A stretch of DNA of 64,000 nucleotides. Source: Pseudomonas putida (lineage in GTDB: Bacteria; Pseudomonadota; Gammaproteobacteria; Pseudomonadales; Pseudomonadaceae). The notes below the pieces were generated by a model. It was not told the DNA's origin. It did no database searches and saw only the letters and a program-made list of their open reading frames with translations. The stretch lies in NCBI RefSeq assembly GCF_026625125.1, contig NZ_CP113097.1, positions 2,418,001 through 2,482,000 of the forward strand, given 5' to 3'. Position 1 is the stretch's first letter, and each line of letters starts with the position of its first letter. Below are positions 43,639-53,084 of this stretch, in pieces. The translations under genes and the position numbers were made by a program.

Positions 43639-45771
43639 TTACTTCACCGCGGACAGCACCGCATTCTCTTCCTGCTGCAATTGCCTGAAATGCCCTGCAA
43701 TGGCCTCGATCAGCACCGCGTCGGCAACGGGATCCATCCCTGGGTAAGGCTTGCCGTTGTAATCACCCTTGTGGGTCAGCACAGCCTCGACGCGTTCACC
43801 GTTCTGCTGGTAGATGCGTTTGATGGTCTGCGCTTCGAGGTCCTTGCTGTCGCTGCAACGCAACGCATAGTGAATGCCAAGCGCAGCCCCGAACGTCAGG
43901 CCAGGGGTTTCGATGCCGTGCTTGTGGGCAAGGTCGATACTGCTGAGGATGCGCTCGTTGCGCTGAAGTTTGCGCAGTGGGTCGCGCCCGACACGCGAGC
44001 AGGGGTCTTTGAACGACGTTTTGCAGCGTTCCAGAAAGGTGCTGGCAAAATCGCGAACCGCCTCTGCCATGTCGGCATTCTCAGCCACCAGTGCCGGTGC
44101 GACCTCCTGGCTGATCAAGCGCTCGGCCAGTTCACTGACCCGCTCATCGCCCATGGCCTGGCCAACCCAGTCATAGCCCAGCACGCTTGCATACCAGGCA
44201 ATGATGGCGTGAGGGCCGTTCCACAGGCGGTTCTTGATGACCTGGATCTGGGCGATGTCAGCGACCGTTTTCACTTGGCGCAGACGTTCCAGCAGGTCAC
44301 TGCCGCGCTCCACGTACAACGGCATGTCTGGCTCGCTGTTGAACAGGATCAGGTGCAACTGGCTCATCGCGTTGCTCGATTGCGCGAACGGCCGGAAGCG
44401 GCAGATCAGCCGCTCGTATTCAGGTACGGGTGCGGAGGGTTTGCTGGCCGGTGCGGGCTCGTCGTCAAGGCTGTTCTGGAACATTTGAGACTTGATGCGC
44501 AACTGACGGACCAGGGCCTCGTTGCTGAGTTTGGACACGATGCGGCTGACCACCGTCTCCGCGAAATGGGTTTTTTGCAGGATCTGTTGGGTGATGTCTG
44601 GCGCGCACAGCAATTCCAGCTCCGCCTGTACGTGCAAGCGTACGAACGCGGCGCCACCGATCTTGTTCAGCACGATCAGGATGGTGAGGTCACGGCCCCG
44701 GCGCTCGAAGCGGCGCAGCAGGCCTTGGGCAATCACCTTGGCCTGTTTGCGGATGGCCTGCTCCGGCAGGCTCAGGCCGATGATTTCTGCCGCGTTGTAC
44801 ATGTCGATCACCGCCTCGGCATCGTCCATGTCGATCATGCGTACATTCTCGATGGTCTGGTCGAACGAGGTGGCGCCGTAGCGCACGCTGTAGCGGCCAA
44901 ACGCAGAGACGGTTTCGCGGAGCATGCGCGAGCGGGTGGCGGCGATGATTTCACACGGCCGGGTGTAGCCGTCCCAATGGGAAAACACCTGGGTCAGGTA
45001 GCCGCCGCCGATGGCGCCGAACCCGTGAATGCCGACACGGAACTGGTTCAGTGACGCTGGAAAGGGCTCCTCAAGCTGCGGCATGCCCAAGTCAGGCACG
45101 CATTCGCTCAAGTCGGCGAGGAATTCGGTCATGCTGCGGTAGGCTTTCAGCGCGCCGGCTTTGACTTCAGGAGCCGGCGGCTTGATGTCTTCGATCAGGA
45201 TCGCCTGGCCTTCGGCACGGATGGCCGAAAGCATGCCGTTTTCCGAGTCTTCGACCATGAAGCACTGGCTCGGCTCGCAGTTGAGGGCGGTGGCGGCGCG
45301 CAGGAAGATTTCGGGGTGGGGTTTGCCTTGGCTGACTTCGTCGCCACACACGGTGATGTCGAAATACTTGAGCACATTGGCGTTGATCAAGTACTCCTCG
45401 GCAATGGCCCGGCGGCTGGAGGTGGCGACCGCCATGGTCAAGCCAGACTTGCGCAGCCGCTCCAGCACTTCCAGCAACCCGGCTTTGATCGGCACGCCGT
45501 GGTTGCGCACGTACTCCAGTTCAAGCTCATCGGCGCGCTGGCGGATCTGCGCGTACGGGAAGTCGTCACCGTTGTGCGCCTTGGCCAGGGCCTCGGCCTT
45601 CTTCGCGCTCAGGCCCAGCGAACCGATCAGTGTCTGCTCGCTCAGCGCCTTGCCGGAAATTTCCAGAGACGCTTGTTTGAGCGTCTTGAAGCGCAGGCGC
45701 TCGGTGTCGAACATGGTGCCATCCATATCGAAGATGGCGCTGAAAATGCGTTTGCCTTGAAAAAAGATCAT
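43639..45771 (-). CDS. mtlD: Bifunctional mannitol-1-phosphate dehydrogenase/phosphatase
   Basis: 710 residues in two parts. Residues 1-210 are a HAD phosphatase (nucleophile motif FDMDGTMFDTE at 14-24, the middle TSSRRAIAEE motif and the acidic VEDSENGMLSA end). From about residue 245 it is a mannitol dehydrogenase-family protein (HGFGAIGGGYLTQVF, then long-chain polyol dehydrogenase helices with NRLWNGPHAIIAWYASVLGYDWVG). The fusion matches the MtlD of Acinetobacter baylyi, which reduces fructose-6-phosphate to mannitol-1-phosphate and dephosphorylates it to make mannitol as a compatible solute. A 400-base upstream region leaves room for osmotic control. Confidence 0.87.
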   Translation of the reverse strand: MIFFQGKRIFSAIFDMDGTMFDTERLRFKTLKQASLEISGKALSEQTLIGSLGLSAKKAEALAKAHNGDDFPYAQIRQRADELELEYVRNHGVPIKAGLLEVLERLRKSGLTMAVATSSRRAIAEEYLINANVLKYFDITVCGDEVSQGKPHPEIFLRAATALNCEPSQCFMVEDSENGMLSAIRAEGQAILIEDIKPPAPEVKAGALKAYRSMTEFLADLSECVPDLGMPQLEEPFPASLNQFRVGIHGFGAIGGGYLTQVFSHWDGYTRPCEIIAATRSRMLRETVSAFGRYSVRYGATSFDQTIENVRMIDMDDAEAVIDMYNAAEIIGLSLPEQAIRKQAKVIAQGLLRRFERRGRDLTILIVLNKIGGAAFVRLHVQAELELLCAPDITQQILQKTHFAETVVSRIVSKLSNEALVRQLRIKSQMFQNSLDDEPAPASKPSAPVPEYERLICRFRPFAQSSNAMSQLHLILFNSEPDMPLYVERGSDLLERLRQVKTVADIAQIQVIKNRLWNGPHAIIAWYASVLGYDWVGQAMGDERVSELAERLISQEVAPALVAENADMAEAVRDFASTFLERCKTSFKDPCSRVGRDPLRKLQRNERILSSIDLAHKHGIETPGLTFGAALGIHYALRCSDSKDLEAQTIKRIYQQNGERVEAVLTHKGDYNGKPYPGMDPVADAVLIEAIAGHFRQLQQEENAVLSAVK

Positions 45772-46168
45772 TGGCTATTGCCCCTTGTTGAGTCGTGATT
45801 CATCTCGGCTTGCACACGGGTACAAGCGAGCGCTGCGAAAAAACGCGGCTTGAGTTGTCAGGTAGGGGGCAGGCGATCGACAGGGCCACGCACCGGCGCG
45901 ACGTAGAAGTAAGGGGGGACAGAGCGGGGAGTGCAGAGGATGTCTGCGAGCTTCGAGGCAGCTCGGGCGCCTTGTTTGACTTCACGCCCACTGGCTGCAG
46001 ATCGGTTTGCAGACAGTGAGCGCAAATAGCGATGGATACGTGTGATTCCTGGCATGGGGGGGCTTCGCTTCCTTTGTTTTGACGGGTATTCCTTTTTTAC
46101 CCTTGCACGTATGCCCGGTCACATGCAACCGGCAAGGGCGCCGCAGCGTGCCATGCGCGGTTCGTGCC
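45772..46168. other. Intergenic region upstream of mtlD
   Basis: About 400 bases between the mtlD start and the gspD stop, both on the minus strand. No convincing coding region is seen. It should hold the mtlD promoter. Small inverted repeats are present (for example GCTTG-N10-CAAGC near 45809), but none is strong enough to name. Confidence 0.5.
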
Positions 46169-48403
46169 TTACCTGTTCAGCGCTGCCTGCTCCCTGAGGA
46201 TCTGCATCTGCTGGCGATAGTCTGCGGTCACTTGACGCGCCTGTTCAGGGTTGTTCACGACCTTGGGTGTAATCAGCACGATCAACTCGGTACGGTCACG
46301 GCTCTTGGAGGTGCTGCCGAACAGCCAGCCCAGCCCGGGTATGCTCGACAGGCCCGGCACGCGGGTATCGGATTGGCCGTTGTCTTGCTTGATCAGGCCC
46401 CCCAGCAGCACGGTCTGGCCGCTCTGCACCGCCACTTGGGTCGACACCGCACGGCTGGAAATCCGCGGATTGGGCTGCGTGGTGGTGACGGCGCTGTCGT
46501 CGGCGTCGCTCACTTGCTGCTGAATATCCATGTACACCAGGCCACCGGGGTTGATCCGTGGCACGACATCGAGAATGACACCGGTCTGCACGTATTCGAC
46601 GCTGCTCAGGGTGGTATCGGAGTTGCTGGTATTGACCGTGGTCTGGCTGATCGGAATGTTGTCGCCGACCTGGATCTGCGCCTGCTGGTTGTTCAGTACC
46701 ACCAGCGAAGGGGCCGAAAGCACCTGCGTCAGGCCGCGTGTCTCCAGCGCGCGCAGGGCAACCTGCAGGTTGCTGCTGACGAAGGAGTAGAACATCGAGG
46801 CGCTGCCCAGTGCGACGCCACCGGCACCGAGCGCGCCCTGGCTGCCGCTTTCGTTGGCGACGGTGGTGCTGGACGAATTGCCGGCCAGGCGGCCCAGGTA
46901 CCACTGCACGCCCAGGTCCAGATCGCCGGTGAGCTTGACTTCAAGGATGCGGGTTTCGATCTGCACTTGCAGCGGCGGGCTGTCGAGGCGCTTGATGGCC
47001 GATTCGATCTCTTTCCACTGGGCAGGCCGCGTGCGTACCAGCAACTGGTTGCTGCTTTTCTGCGCGGTGATGCGTACCGTCTCTTCAAGGCTCTTGGCCG
47101 AGCCGTCGCCCGGCTCGGCGCTGCTGGCCAGGGCTTGCTCGGTGTCCTCGTCGCCATCCTCCGACGGCACTTCGCGGATACTGGCCTGGGTGCTCATGCC
47201 CGTACTGCCCAGGCCTTGGCCCGACTGGCTACCGGTGCCGTTGAGCGAGGTCAGGTTGGTGGTCTTGAGCCCTGGCGCGACGCTGGCTGCCTTGTCGTCG
47301 GCGATTTGCCCCGAGCCGTAGATCTGGCGCAGATAACGGGCAAGGTCCGCCGCTTTCATGTTGCGCACGTCGTACACGAACAGCTGCGGTTCGTTGCCAC
47401 CGCCTTCATCGATGGTGCGGATCCAGTCGCCGACTTCCTGCAGATACTCCGGTTGCGCAGAGATGGCGACGATCGAATTGGTGCGTTCGTTGGGCATGAA
47501 CCTGACCATGTCCGACAATGGCATGCCGCTGTCGGGCCCGAACAGTTTCTGCAACTGCGGCATGAGTTCGGCCACCGAAGCGCGTTGCAGGCCGTAGACG
47601 CCGATCGACATGCCCTTGAGCCAGTCGACATCGAAGGTGTCGATGGTGTCCTGGTAGTTGGCCAGTTCATCGGGGGTGCCCGCCAGGCTGATCACGTTGC
47701 GGGCCGGGTCGACCAGCAGGAAGGCGTTTTCACGCACGAAGGGCTTGAGCAGCTTCTGCATTTCGCTCGCACCGATATAGCGCAGCGGGTAGAGCCGGGC
47801 TGCGAGGCCCGTGGCCGGCTGGGCGACCGGCACCTGTGGCACCAGTTTGCCGGCGATGGCCTTGTCGGCGGGCAGGATCACGTAGCGCTCGCCCTGGCGG
47901 ATCATGGCGTTGTCGGTCCACGACAGCAGCGTTTCCAGAATCGACAGCGCCTGCTGCTTGGTGACCGGCTTTGAGGTGGAAAAACTGACATTGCCTTTGA
48001 CGCCTTGGCTGATGCTGTAGTTTTCATGCAGCAGGTCACCCATGACGCTGTTGATCACCGCCTCGATGGGCTGGTCGGTGAAGTTGAACACGATGTCGCC
48101 TTGCTCATCTTGCTGGGCCGGTGGCGTTGCCGGGGCTTTGCGGATGAAACGCTGGTTGCCGGTGATGATCTGCCGGCCAGGCGCCGTGCGAGGTGCCGTT
48201 GCCATGGGCGCGGCGGGTTCCAGGCTGGTGGGCGCAGGTGCAGGGGCGTCGGCGCCGTTGAAGGCTTGCTGCAGCAGCGCCGGGTCGGTGTGCAGGTCAC
48301 CTTGCGTGGTGGCGCAACCGGCCAGGGCGATGGCGACACTCAGGCCGAGCAGGGGCGCGCGCAGAGTGGGGAACGGGAGGCGTGAAGAAGCTTGCATGGT
48401 CAT
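46169..48403 (-). CDS. gspD: Type II secretion secretin GspD
   Basis: 744 residues. The signal sequence ends in a lipobox-like ALAGC (residues 25-29), so it may be a lipoprotein. An N0 domain (DIVFNFTDQPIEAVINSVMGDLLHENYSIS) is followed by N1-N3 repeats (ARLYPLRYIGASEMQKLLKPFV, AVSAQPEYLQEVGDWI-type) and the secretin core (VPRINPGGLVYMDIQQQVS, SGQTVLLGGLIKQ, VPGLSSIPGLGWLFG). It forms the outer-membrane gate of the secretion machine. It is the last gene of the operon, starting with a 4-base ATGA overlap with the gene before it. Confidence 0.92.
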   Translation of the reverse strand: MTMQASSRLPFPTLRAPLLGLSVAIALAGCATTQGDLHTDPALLQQAFNGADAPAPAPTSLEPAAPMATAPRTAPGRQIITGNQRFIRKAPATPPAQQDEQGDIVFNFTDQPIEAVINSVMGDLLHENYSISQGVKGNVSFSTSKPVTKQQALSILETLLSWTDNAMIRQGERYVILPADKAIAGKLVPQVPVAQPATGLAARLYPLRYIGASEMQKLLKPFVRENAFLLVDPARNVISLAGTPDELANYQDTIDTFDVDWLKGMSIGVYGLQRASVAELMPQLQKLFGPDSGMPLSDMVRFMPNERTNSIVAISAQPEYLQEVGDWIRTIDEGGGNEPQLFVYDVRNMKAADLARYLRQIYGSGQIADDKAASVAPGLKTTNLTSLNGTGSQSGQGLGSTGMSTQASIREVPSEDGDEDTEQALASSAEPGDGSAKSLEETVRITAQKSSNQLLVRTRPAQWKEIESAIKRLDSPPLQVQIETRILEVKLTGDLDLGVQWYLGRLAGNSSSTTVANESGSQGALGAGGVALGSASMFYSFVSSNLQVALRALETRGLTQVLSAPSLVVLNNQQAQIQVGDNIPISQTTVNTSNSDTTLSSVEYVQTGVILDVVPRINPGGLVYMDIQQQVSDADDSAVTTTQPNPRISSRAVSTQVAVQSGQTVLLGGLIKQDNGQSDTRVPGLSSIPGLGWLFGSTSKSRDRTELIVLITPKVVNNPEQARQVTADYRQQMQILREQAALNR

Positions 48404-48909
48404 GGGGTTTCAATACGCGGAAGAGTGATGGCGGAGGCCTTGGACGGCGGTGGCAGGCGCAGCAGTGGCATGCTCAGGGTGTGCTGTTGCCCGGCACGGG
48501 TGAAGGTAGCGCTCAGCGCGGTCAGGCGGGTGAGGGTCCAGCCGCTTGCCAGGGTGCTGCCCAGCGCCACCTTGCTGGCCGGTTTGCGGCCTTCGCGCAG
48601 GTAGGCCCAGCGCGCCTGCCCGTCAAGCACCACGCCGCTCAGCGTCAGGTTGGCCAATGCAGGGCTGTGCTGGCCTTGCGCGGGTGGGTCGGGCTGACGG
48701 TCAACGCTGAAGATCGGGTGCGTCCAGGTGGCGGCCCGCACTGGCTGGGCAAGCTCGGCCAGTGGCGCAGGTGGCTGGTAGGTGGGCGTCGCTGACGGCT
48801 TTGGCGCGGGCAGCCACCGCGGTGGGTTTGGCGCGACGAGCATCCAGGCGACCACGGCGAGGGCACTGGCATTGGCAGCCAGCAGCACCAGGTTAGCGGC
48901 ACGCATCAT
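48400..48909 (-). CDS. Type II secretion GspC/GspN-like protein
   Basis: 169 residues from the ATG at 48909 (AGGAAG before it, ATGA overlap with gspM). One N-terminal membrane helix (NLVLLAANASALAVVAWMLVA) is followed by a Pro-rich linker and a domain THPIFSVDRQP, LTLSGVVLDGQARWAYLREG, VALGSTLASGWTLTRLTALSATF, which resembles the HR/PilP-like domain of GspC that binds the secretin. There is no PDZ domain. Its place between gspM and gspD suits the GspN name used in some genomes; functionally it probably replaces GspC. Confidence 0.75.
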   Translation of the reverse strand: MMRAANLVLLAANASALAVVAWMLVAPNPPRWLPAPKPSATPTYQPPAPLAELAQPVRAATWTHPIFSVDRQPDPPAQGQHSPALANLTLSGVVLDGQARWAYLREGRKPASKVALGSTLASGWTLTRLTALSATFTRAGQQHTLSMPLLRLPPPSKASAITLPRIETP

Positions 48910-49517
48910 GAGTCGCTTCCTGCTGCTGGCTGAGCGTGCAGGTAACCGCGTATCAGCAGGTGAACTTCCAGGCGCCCGGCAGGCCCCTGGGCTGGCGCCG
49001 CAGAACGGCGGCGTATGCTCAGCTGGTCGATGAACAGGCTGGGCTGGCCGTACTCCAGCGCATGCAACAGGGCCGCCAGCGGCTCGATGGCGCAGGCCAG
49101 CGTCAGGCTGACCTTGACCGGGCGATAAGGCTCGGCCTGGTGCTGATCGGCGGGGGCGATCGGCATGCGCTGGGTGATGTCGCAGCCGGGGCCCAGATGT
49201 GCCTGCGCTTTGACCTGATCGACGGCATGCTGCATCAGGTCGGCGGCAACGGCGTTGGGGTCTTCGCCCGGCAGCAGGCTGTTGCGCTGGGCAGCGTCGT
49301 TGCGGCTGCGCTGCAATTGGGCCTGCAGTGCAGGTTGCTGGAGCATGAGGCTGCCATAGCGCCGTTGCTGCTCGCGCAGCGCCTGGGCTTGCGCGTCCAG
49401 GCTGCGCAGGGGGGCGAGCAGCAGGCATTCGAACACCAGGTACCAGGCCAGCCAAAGCAACAGCGCGAGCACGCTCAGGGCGCAGAGCTTGCGTTCCCTG
49501 CTAGTGAGTGGGCGCAT
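48906..49517 (-). CDS. gspM: Type II secretion protein GspM
   Basis: 203 residues from the ATG at 49517, chosen because AGGAGG is 7 bases before it; a longer reading upstream would cover the gspL end in a low-quality Ser/Arg-rich stretch. One membrane helix (LCALSVLALLLWLAWYLVFECLLL) is followed by a coiled stretch and a ferredoxin-like domain ending RLEVHLLIRGYLHA. GspM pairs with GspL in the inner-membrane platform. It overlaps gspL by 17 bases. Confidence 0.82.
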   Translation of the reverse strand: MRPLTSRERKLCALSVLALLLWLAWYLVFECLLLAPLRSLDAQAQALREQQRRYGSLMLQQPALQAQLQRSRNDAAQRNSLLPGEDPNAVAADLMQHAVDQVKAQAHLGPGCDITQRMPIAPADQHQAEPYRPVKVSLTLACAIEPLAALLHALEYGQPSLFIDQLSIRRRSAAPAQGPAGRLEVHLLIRGYLHAQPAAGSDS

Positions 49518-50550
49518 GCGGCACCTCCTGGCTGAGCTGCGCGGTGATGGAGAAGCGCTCGCGGCCCGTGTTTTTGTCGGCCTGGATGATGCCCTTGAAC
49601 TGCGCGTGCTCAAGCGTGGTGCAGGTCTTTACCTGCGCCAGCAAGGCACTGGTGCGTTCGCTTTGGCCGGTGAATGTCACCTGCGTGGCATCGCTCACCT
49701 CCAGCTGTTCTATCCAGGTGCCGTCGCCCACGCAGGCGGTGAGGTCGGCCAGCAGGGCGGTGACGGTGGGGCGTTGTGCCTTGAGGCTGGCCAGGTAGGT
49801 CGAGGCGCCCAGTGTGGTGTCCAGGGCCTGGCGCACGTGCTGCACCTGCTGGGCAGCCACGCGTTGTGCCGCCACTTCACGCTGCATGGCCTGGACCTCG
49901 CCCTCGCGGCGCTGCAGCCAGGCTGCAGCGAGCATTACGCAGCAGGCCGCGCAGCCAAGCCACAGCCAGCGGGCCTGCTGGCCCGGGCGAGCACGCGTGC
50001 GAGCGCTTTCGGCCGGTAGCAAGTCGATCATCAGGCGCTCGCCGCGGGCATCCAGTGCATCGATGCCGACCAGGTGTACCCCGTGTTCGCCACAGGCAGC
50101 CAGCAGGGTGTCCAGGGCGCTACGTGCGATGGCCACCAGTTCAACCTGGGCCTGGGGTGCGCGGCGCTGCGTCACGCGGGCGACAAAATGCACCTGGTCG
50201 GCGGTATACGGCGTGTATCGATCGATCTCGAAGGCCAGCACCTGCATCAGGTTGCGCGTGGCCGCAACGGGCAGCTCGATGTGCTGTGCCAGCACGTGCG
50301 AGGCAGGCAGCAGCACAACGGCAGGCTGGCCGTGCTTGCAATCGGCAGGCAAAGGCCATGGCAGCAACTGTGGCGTATTACCATTGGCCAGGCGCGCGGC
50401 GATCGCCTGCGGGAGCATGCCCAGCAGCTCGGCCCGCCATGCGCTGAGCCAGCGCCGGGCACGGCTGCCCCTCCAGCGCGCCTGGTAAAGCTGGCGCAGG
50501 CTGCACCAGCGTGCCGCAGCGTGTTTTGCCAGGCGGATCAATCCTGCCAC
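49501..50550 (-). CDS. gspL: Type II secretion protein GspL
   Basis: 349 residues. The cytoplasmic part has VVLLPASHVLAQHIELPVAATRNLMQVLAFEIDRYTPY, the actin-like/PilM-related segment of GspL; one membrane helix (WLWLGCAACCVMLAAAWL) and a PilN/GspL periplasmic domain follow. It links the GspE ATPase to the membrane platform. The start overlaps the gspK end by 13 bases. It is slightly short for a GspL. Confidence 0.82.
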   Translation of the reverse strand: MAGLIRLAKHAAARWCSLRQLYQARWRGSRARRWLSAWRAELLGMLPQAIAARLANGNTPQLLPWPLPADCKHGQPAVVLLPASHVLAQHIELPVAATRNLMQVLAFEIDRYTPYTADQVHFVARVTQRRAPQAQVELVAIARSALDTLLAACGEHGVHLVGIDALDARGERLMIDLLPAESARTRARPGQQARWLWLGCAACCVMLAAAWLQRREGEVQAMQREVAAQRVAAQQVQHVRQALDTTLGASTYLASLKAQRPTVTALLADLTACVGDGTWIEQLEVSDATQVTFTGQSERTSALLAQVKTCTTLEHAQFKGIIQADKNTGRERFSITAQLSQEVPHAPTH

Positions 50551-51251
50551 CTCAGTACTCGGTAAGGCTTGCCACCGGCGTAGGCCGGCAGCAGTACGAA
50601 GGTGGCCGTCAGGCGTGACGCAAAGCCGCCGGGCAACGTGGCCTGGCTGGTGACGGTGAGAATCGGCCCGCCATCGGCTGCTGGCCCGTGATAGCGGGGC
50701 AGGCCCAGCACACTGGCCAGCGAGGCTGATGCCAGGCTGGGGTCGGGCTGGGCATTGCCCGACCAGACTGTGATGAAAGGCAAGGCCCGGTCATAGATGG
50801 CGTAGCTCATGCCGGGCAGTTCGCGAAATTCTTCGAGCATTCGCAGGGGTACCTGGTTGCGCCTCGTCCTTAAAGCTTGAGTGATGATTTTCGAGCGTTC
50901 GGCAGTGGCGCCGCTGGCACGCAGCAGTTTTGCCAGGCTCGTTGACGGTGTTGCATTGAGGTCCAGCTTGCCTCGCTCGCTGACCACGCTGATGTGCAGC
51001 GTACTGCCTGCAAAGTCAGCCTCGTGTACCTGGCCATCGGCGAGCCAGCGCGCCTGGCCGTCGCGCAGCAGGTTGGCCACGGCCAGGTTGAAACCTGCCT
51101 GGGCGGCGAGCCCGGCTTGGGTCTGGTTGCCTTGCCAGCGGGCCTGACGCTGCTGCAGCTGCACCGACAGCGCCAAGCCGCCGAGCAGCACGCTCAGCAA
51201 ACCGACGACCCAGAGCACCAGCAACAGGGCCGCGCCGCGCTGGCGGCTCAT
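50538..51251 (-). CDS. gspK: Type II secretion minor pseudopilin GspK
   Basis: 237 residues. The N-terminus MSRQRGAALLLVLWVVGLLSVLL is a prepilin-peptidase site (cut after Gly) without the usual Glu at position 5, which is the known exception for GspK. The globular part has LDLNATPSTSLAKLL, MLEEFRELPG and the inserted helical domain of this subunit. It caps the pseudopilus tip with GspI and GspJ. The 5' end overlaps gspJ by 4 bases. Confidence 0.87.
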   Translation of the reverse strand: MSRQRGAALLLVLWVVGLLSVLLGGLALSVQLQQRQARWQGNQTQAGLAAQAGFNLAVANLLRDGQARWLADGQVHEADFAGSTLHISVVSERGKLDLNATPSTSLAKLLRASGATAERSKIITQALRTRRNQVPLRMLEEFRELPGMSYAIYDRALPFITVWSGNAQPDPSLASASLASVLGLPRYHGPAADGGPILTVTSQATLPGGFASRLTATFVLLPAYAGGKPYRVLRWQD

Positions 51252-51853
51252 GGCCGGCCACCGTCGCCGGACAGGTCAAGCAGCAGGTTGACCTGCAGCA
51301 GCGGCCAGGCCTGAGTGCCCTGCAGTTGCACCGCCACGCGCACGGCCTGGGGCAGGCGCTCCGGCCACGGCCACTGGGGCATCCAGCCGGTGGCTTTGCC
51401 CAGCGGGGAGTAGCCGCGGTAAGTCAGGTGCAGCTTTTTCACCCCCTCCAGCAACGGCTGCGGCTCGCCCCAGGCCTGCAGGCGTTGGCCTTGCAGCCTG
51501 GCCAACTGGATCTGAAGGCGCCCTTGGCGCAGTTGCAGGCGCTGGCGGTAGATACCGCCCCCGACAGAACTTGGCAGCGGGGCGAAAAACACCACCGCGT
51601 CGCTTTGCCCCTCGAACGTCGCAGTGTGGGCGCCCTGGCCGGTCGCGGCGGTCAAGGGCAGCACCTGGCCCAGCGCCTGGCGCAGGAACCGCTGGGTCGT
51701 ACGCAGTTCATCGAGCCGGGCGCTGTAGCGCTCGGCCTTGGCCACTGCGCGGTTGGCCGCCACCAGGGCGCTGCCGACCAGGCCCAGGAGCAATCCCAGC
51801 AGGCTGATGACCACCAGGATCTCCAGCAGGGTGAAGCCTGCCTGGCGCTTCAT
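51248..51853 (-). CDS. gspJ: Type II secretion minor pseudopilin GspJ
   Basis: 201 residues starting MKRQAGFTLLEILVVISLLG, a standard type IV prepilin-like site with Glu at position 5. The rest (FLRQALGQVLPL, LQVNLLLDLSGDGGRP) fits the GspJ pseudopilin fold. It overlaps gspI and gspK by 4 bases each. Confidence 0.87.
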   Translation of the reverse strand: MKRQAGFTLLEILVVISLLGLLLGLVGSALVAANRAVAKAERYSARLDELRTTQRFLRQALGQVLPLTAATGQGAHTATFEGQSDAVVFFAPLPSSVGGGIYRQRLQLRQGRLQIQLARLQGQRLQAWGEPQPLLEGVKKLHLTYRGYSPLGKATGWMPQWPWPERLPQAVRVAVQLQGTQAWPLLQVNLLLDLSGDGGRP

Positions 51854-52212
51854 GTTCCACTGCCTGGCGCGCGAGCGCGCAGCGTGCTGTAGCGCCAGGT
51901 GTGCACGCCGTCGACCAGGGTCAGGTCCAGCCGGTACAGTGCCAGGCGTGCGGGCAATGACTGTTCGAGGGTGACGTCCAGCACCCAGTCGATGCCCTGC
52001 CAGCTACCCCGTCGCTGGCCTGGGGCAAGTGGGCTCAGGTCGAAATCGTCCAGCAGCGAACGCGCCGCTGCATTGTGGCGGTCACTGCGCGCCACCTGTG
52101 CCAATGACCGGCTGCTCTGGGCGAACGCGCCCAGCAGGATGCTCGAAGCCACCACCAGCACGGCGATCGCTGCGAGCATCTCCAATAGGGTGAAACCACG
52201 CTGACCGCTCAT
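51850..52212 (-). CDS. gspI: Type II secretion minor pseudopilin GspI
   Basis: 120 residues, starting MSGQRGFTLLEMLAAIAVLVVASSIL with the prepilin-peptidase site and Glu at position 5. The short globular part matches GspI in length. Four-base overlaps with gspH and gspJ indicate coupled translation of the tip complex. Confidence 0.86.
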   Translation of the reverse strand: MSGQRGFTLLEMLAAIAVLVVASSILLGAFAQSSRSLAQVARSDRHNAAARSLLDDFDLSPLAPGQRRGSWQGIDWVLDVTLEQSLPARLALYRLDLTLVDGVHTWRYSTLRARAPGSGT

Positions 52213-52649
52213 GGCAACTCCCGCAGTTGCACTCGGCCGGTGAGCCAGCTGACGTCGATGCGCCAGCGCGCCTGGCCGCGGCTGATCAGGATGTTGCCGC
52301 CGCTGGCCGCGCCGTCGGGGTAGAACTCAAAACCCGCACCCAGGCCGCGCGCCGTCTGCAGGCGCACGGTGAAGTCCTTGGGCCAGCCCTGGGGCGTGCG
52401 CCCGGGCGCGTGCACCTGCCGGCGTTGCAGGTCGAAGCTCGCTCGCACGGGCTGCCCGCTGGCGATGGCTTGCACGCGCGCACTACGCAGCGCCGACACC
52501 ATGTTCGCCAAGGCACTGCGCTCATGGGCGACCAGCATGCCTCGGCCAACGCCAACGGCCAGGATCGACGTAGCAACGCCGACCAGCACGATGACGATCA
52601 GCAGTTCGAACAGGGTAAAGCCGCGTTCGCGAGGCGGGCGGGCTGCCAT
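52209..52649 (-). CDS. gspH: Type II secretion minor pseudopilin GspH
   Basis: 146 residues with prepilin site RGFTLFELLIVIVLVGVATSIL. The globular part (ALANMVSALRSARVQAIASGQPVRASFDLQRRQV and GGNILISRGQARWRIDVSWLTGRVQL) matches the GspH/FimT family, which joins the tip to the GspG filament. It lies 2 bases after gspG. Confidence 0.87.
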   Translation of the reverse strand: MAARPPRERGFTLFELLIVIVLVGVATSILAVGVGRGMLVAHERSALANMVSALRSARVQAIASGQPVRASFDLQRRQVHAPGRTPQGWPKDFTVRLQTARGLGAGFEFYPDGAASGGNILISRGQARWRIDVSWLTGRVQLRELP

Positions 52650-52651
52650 GG

Positions 52652-53074
52652 TTACTCCCAGCTGCCCACGTCGGCCTTGTAGCCTTCGCCGCCGACCGCG
52701 CCATCCTGGCCGAGGAAGATCAGGTCGAAGCTGGCGTGGCTACCCGGGAAGTGGTACGCGAAGCCATGACCAAAGGGGTCGACCAGGTCCGAGGGCTTGG
52801 CATAGGGCCCGGCCCAGCGGCTGGCGTTGGCCGGTTTCTCAAGCAGCTGTTCAAGGTTGGCCGGCGGGGCGCCGACGTCCAGGGCATAGCTTTCGACTTT
52901 CATGCTCAGGCTGGCCAACTGCGCCTTACCGGCACCGTACTTCCCCTTGTCCACGTTGCCGCCGACCTGGCGCACCACGATGGTGGCGACAATGCCCAGC
53001 AGCACGATCACGGCGAGCATTTCGAGCAGGGTGAAACCCGCTTGGCGGGCGTTGAAGCGTTGCTTGGAGGGCAT
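52652..53074 (-). CDS. gspG: Type II secretion major pseudopilin GspG
   Basis: 140 residues with prepilin site QAGFTLLEMLAVIVLLGIVATIVV. The family-specific DPFGHGFAYHFPG and the C-terminal FLGQDGAVGGEGYKADVGSWE (calcium-binding loop region of GspG) are clear. It builds the pseudopilus that pushes substrates through GspD. Ten bases separate it from gspF. Confidence 0.9.
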   Translation of the reverse strand: MPSKQRFNARQAGFTLLEMLAVIVLLGIVATIVVRQVGGNVDKGKYGAGKAQLASLSMKVESYALDVGAPPANLEQLLEKPANASRWAGPYAKPSDLVDPFGHGFAYHFPGSHASFDLIFLGQDGAVGGEGYKADVGSWE

Positions 53075-53084
53075 GGGTGGTTTC

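Noticed and set aside
46079..47974. Plus-strand open frame of about 630 codons opposite gspD
   Set aside because: Low-complexity antisense reading; gspD is unmistakable.
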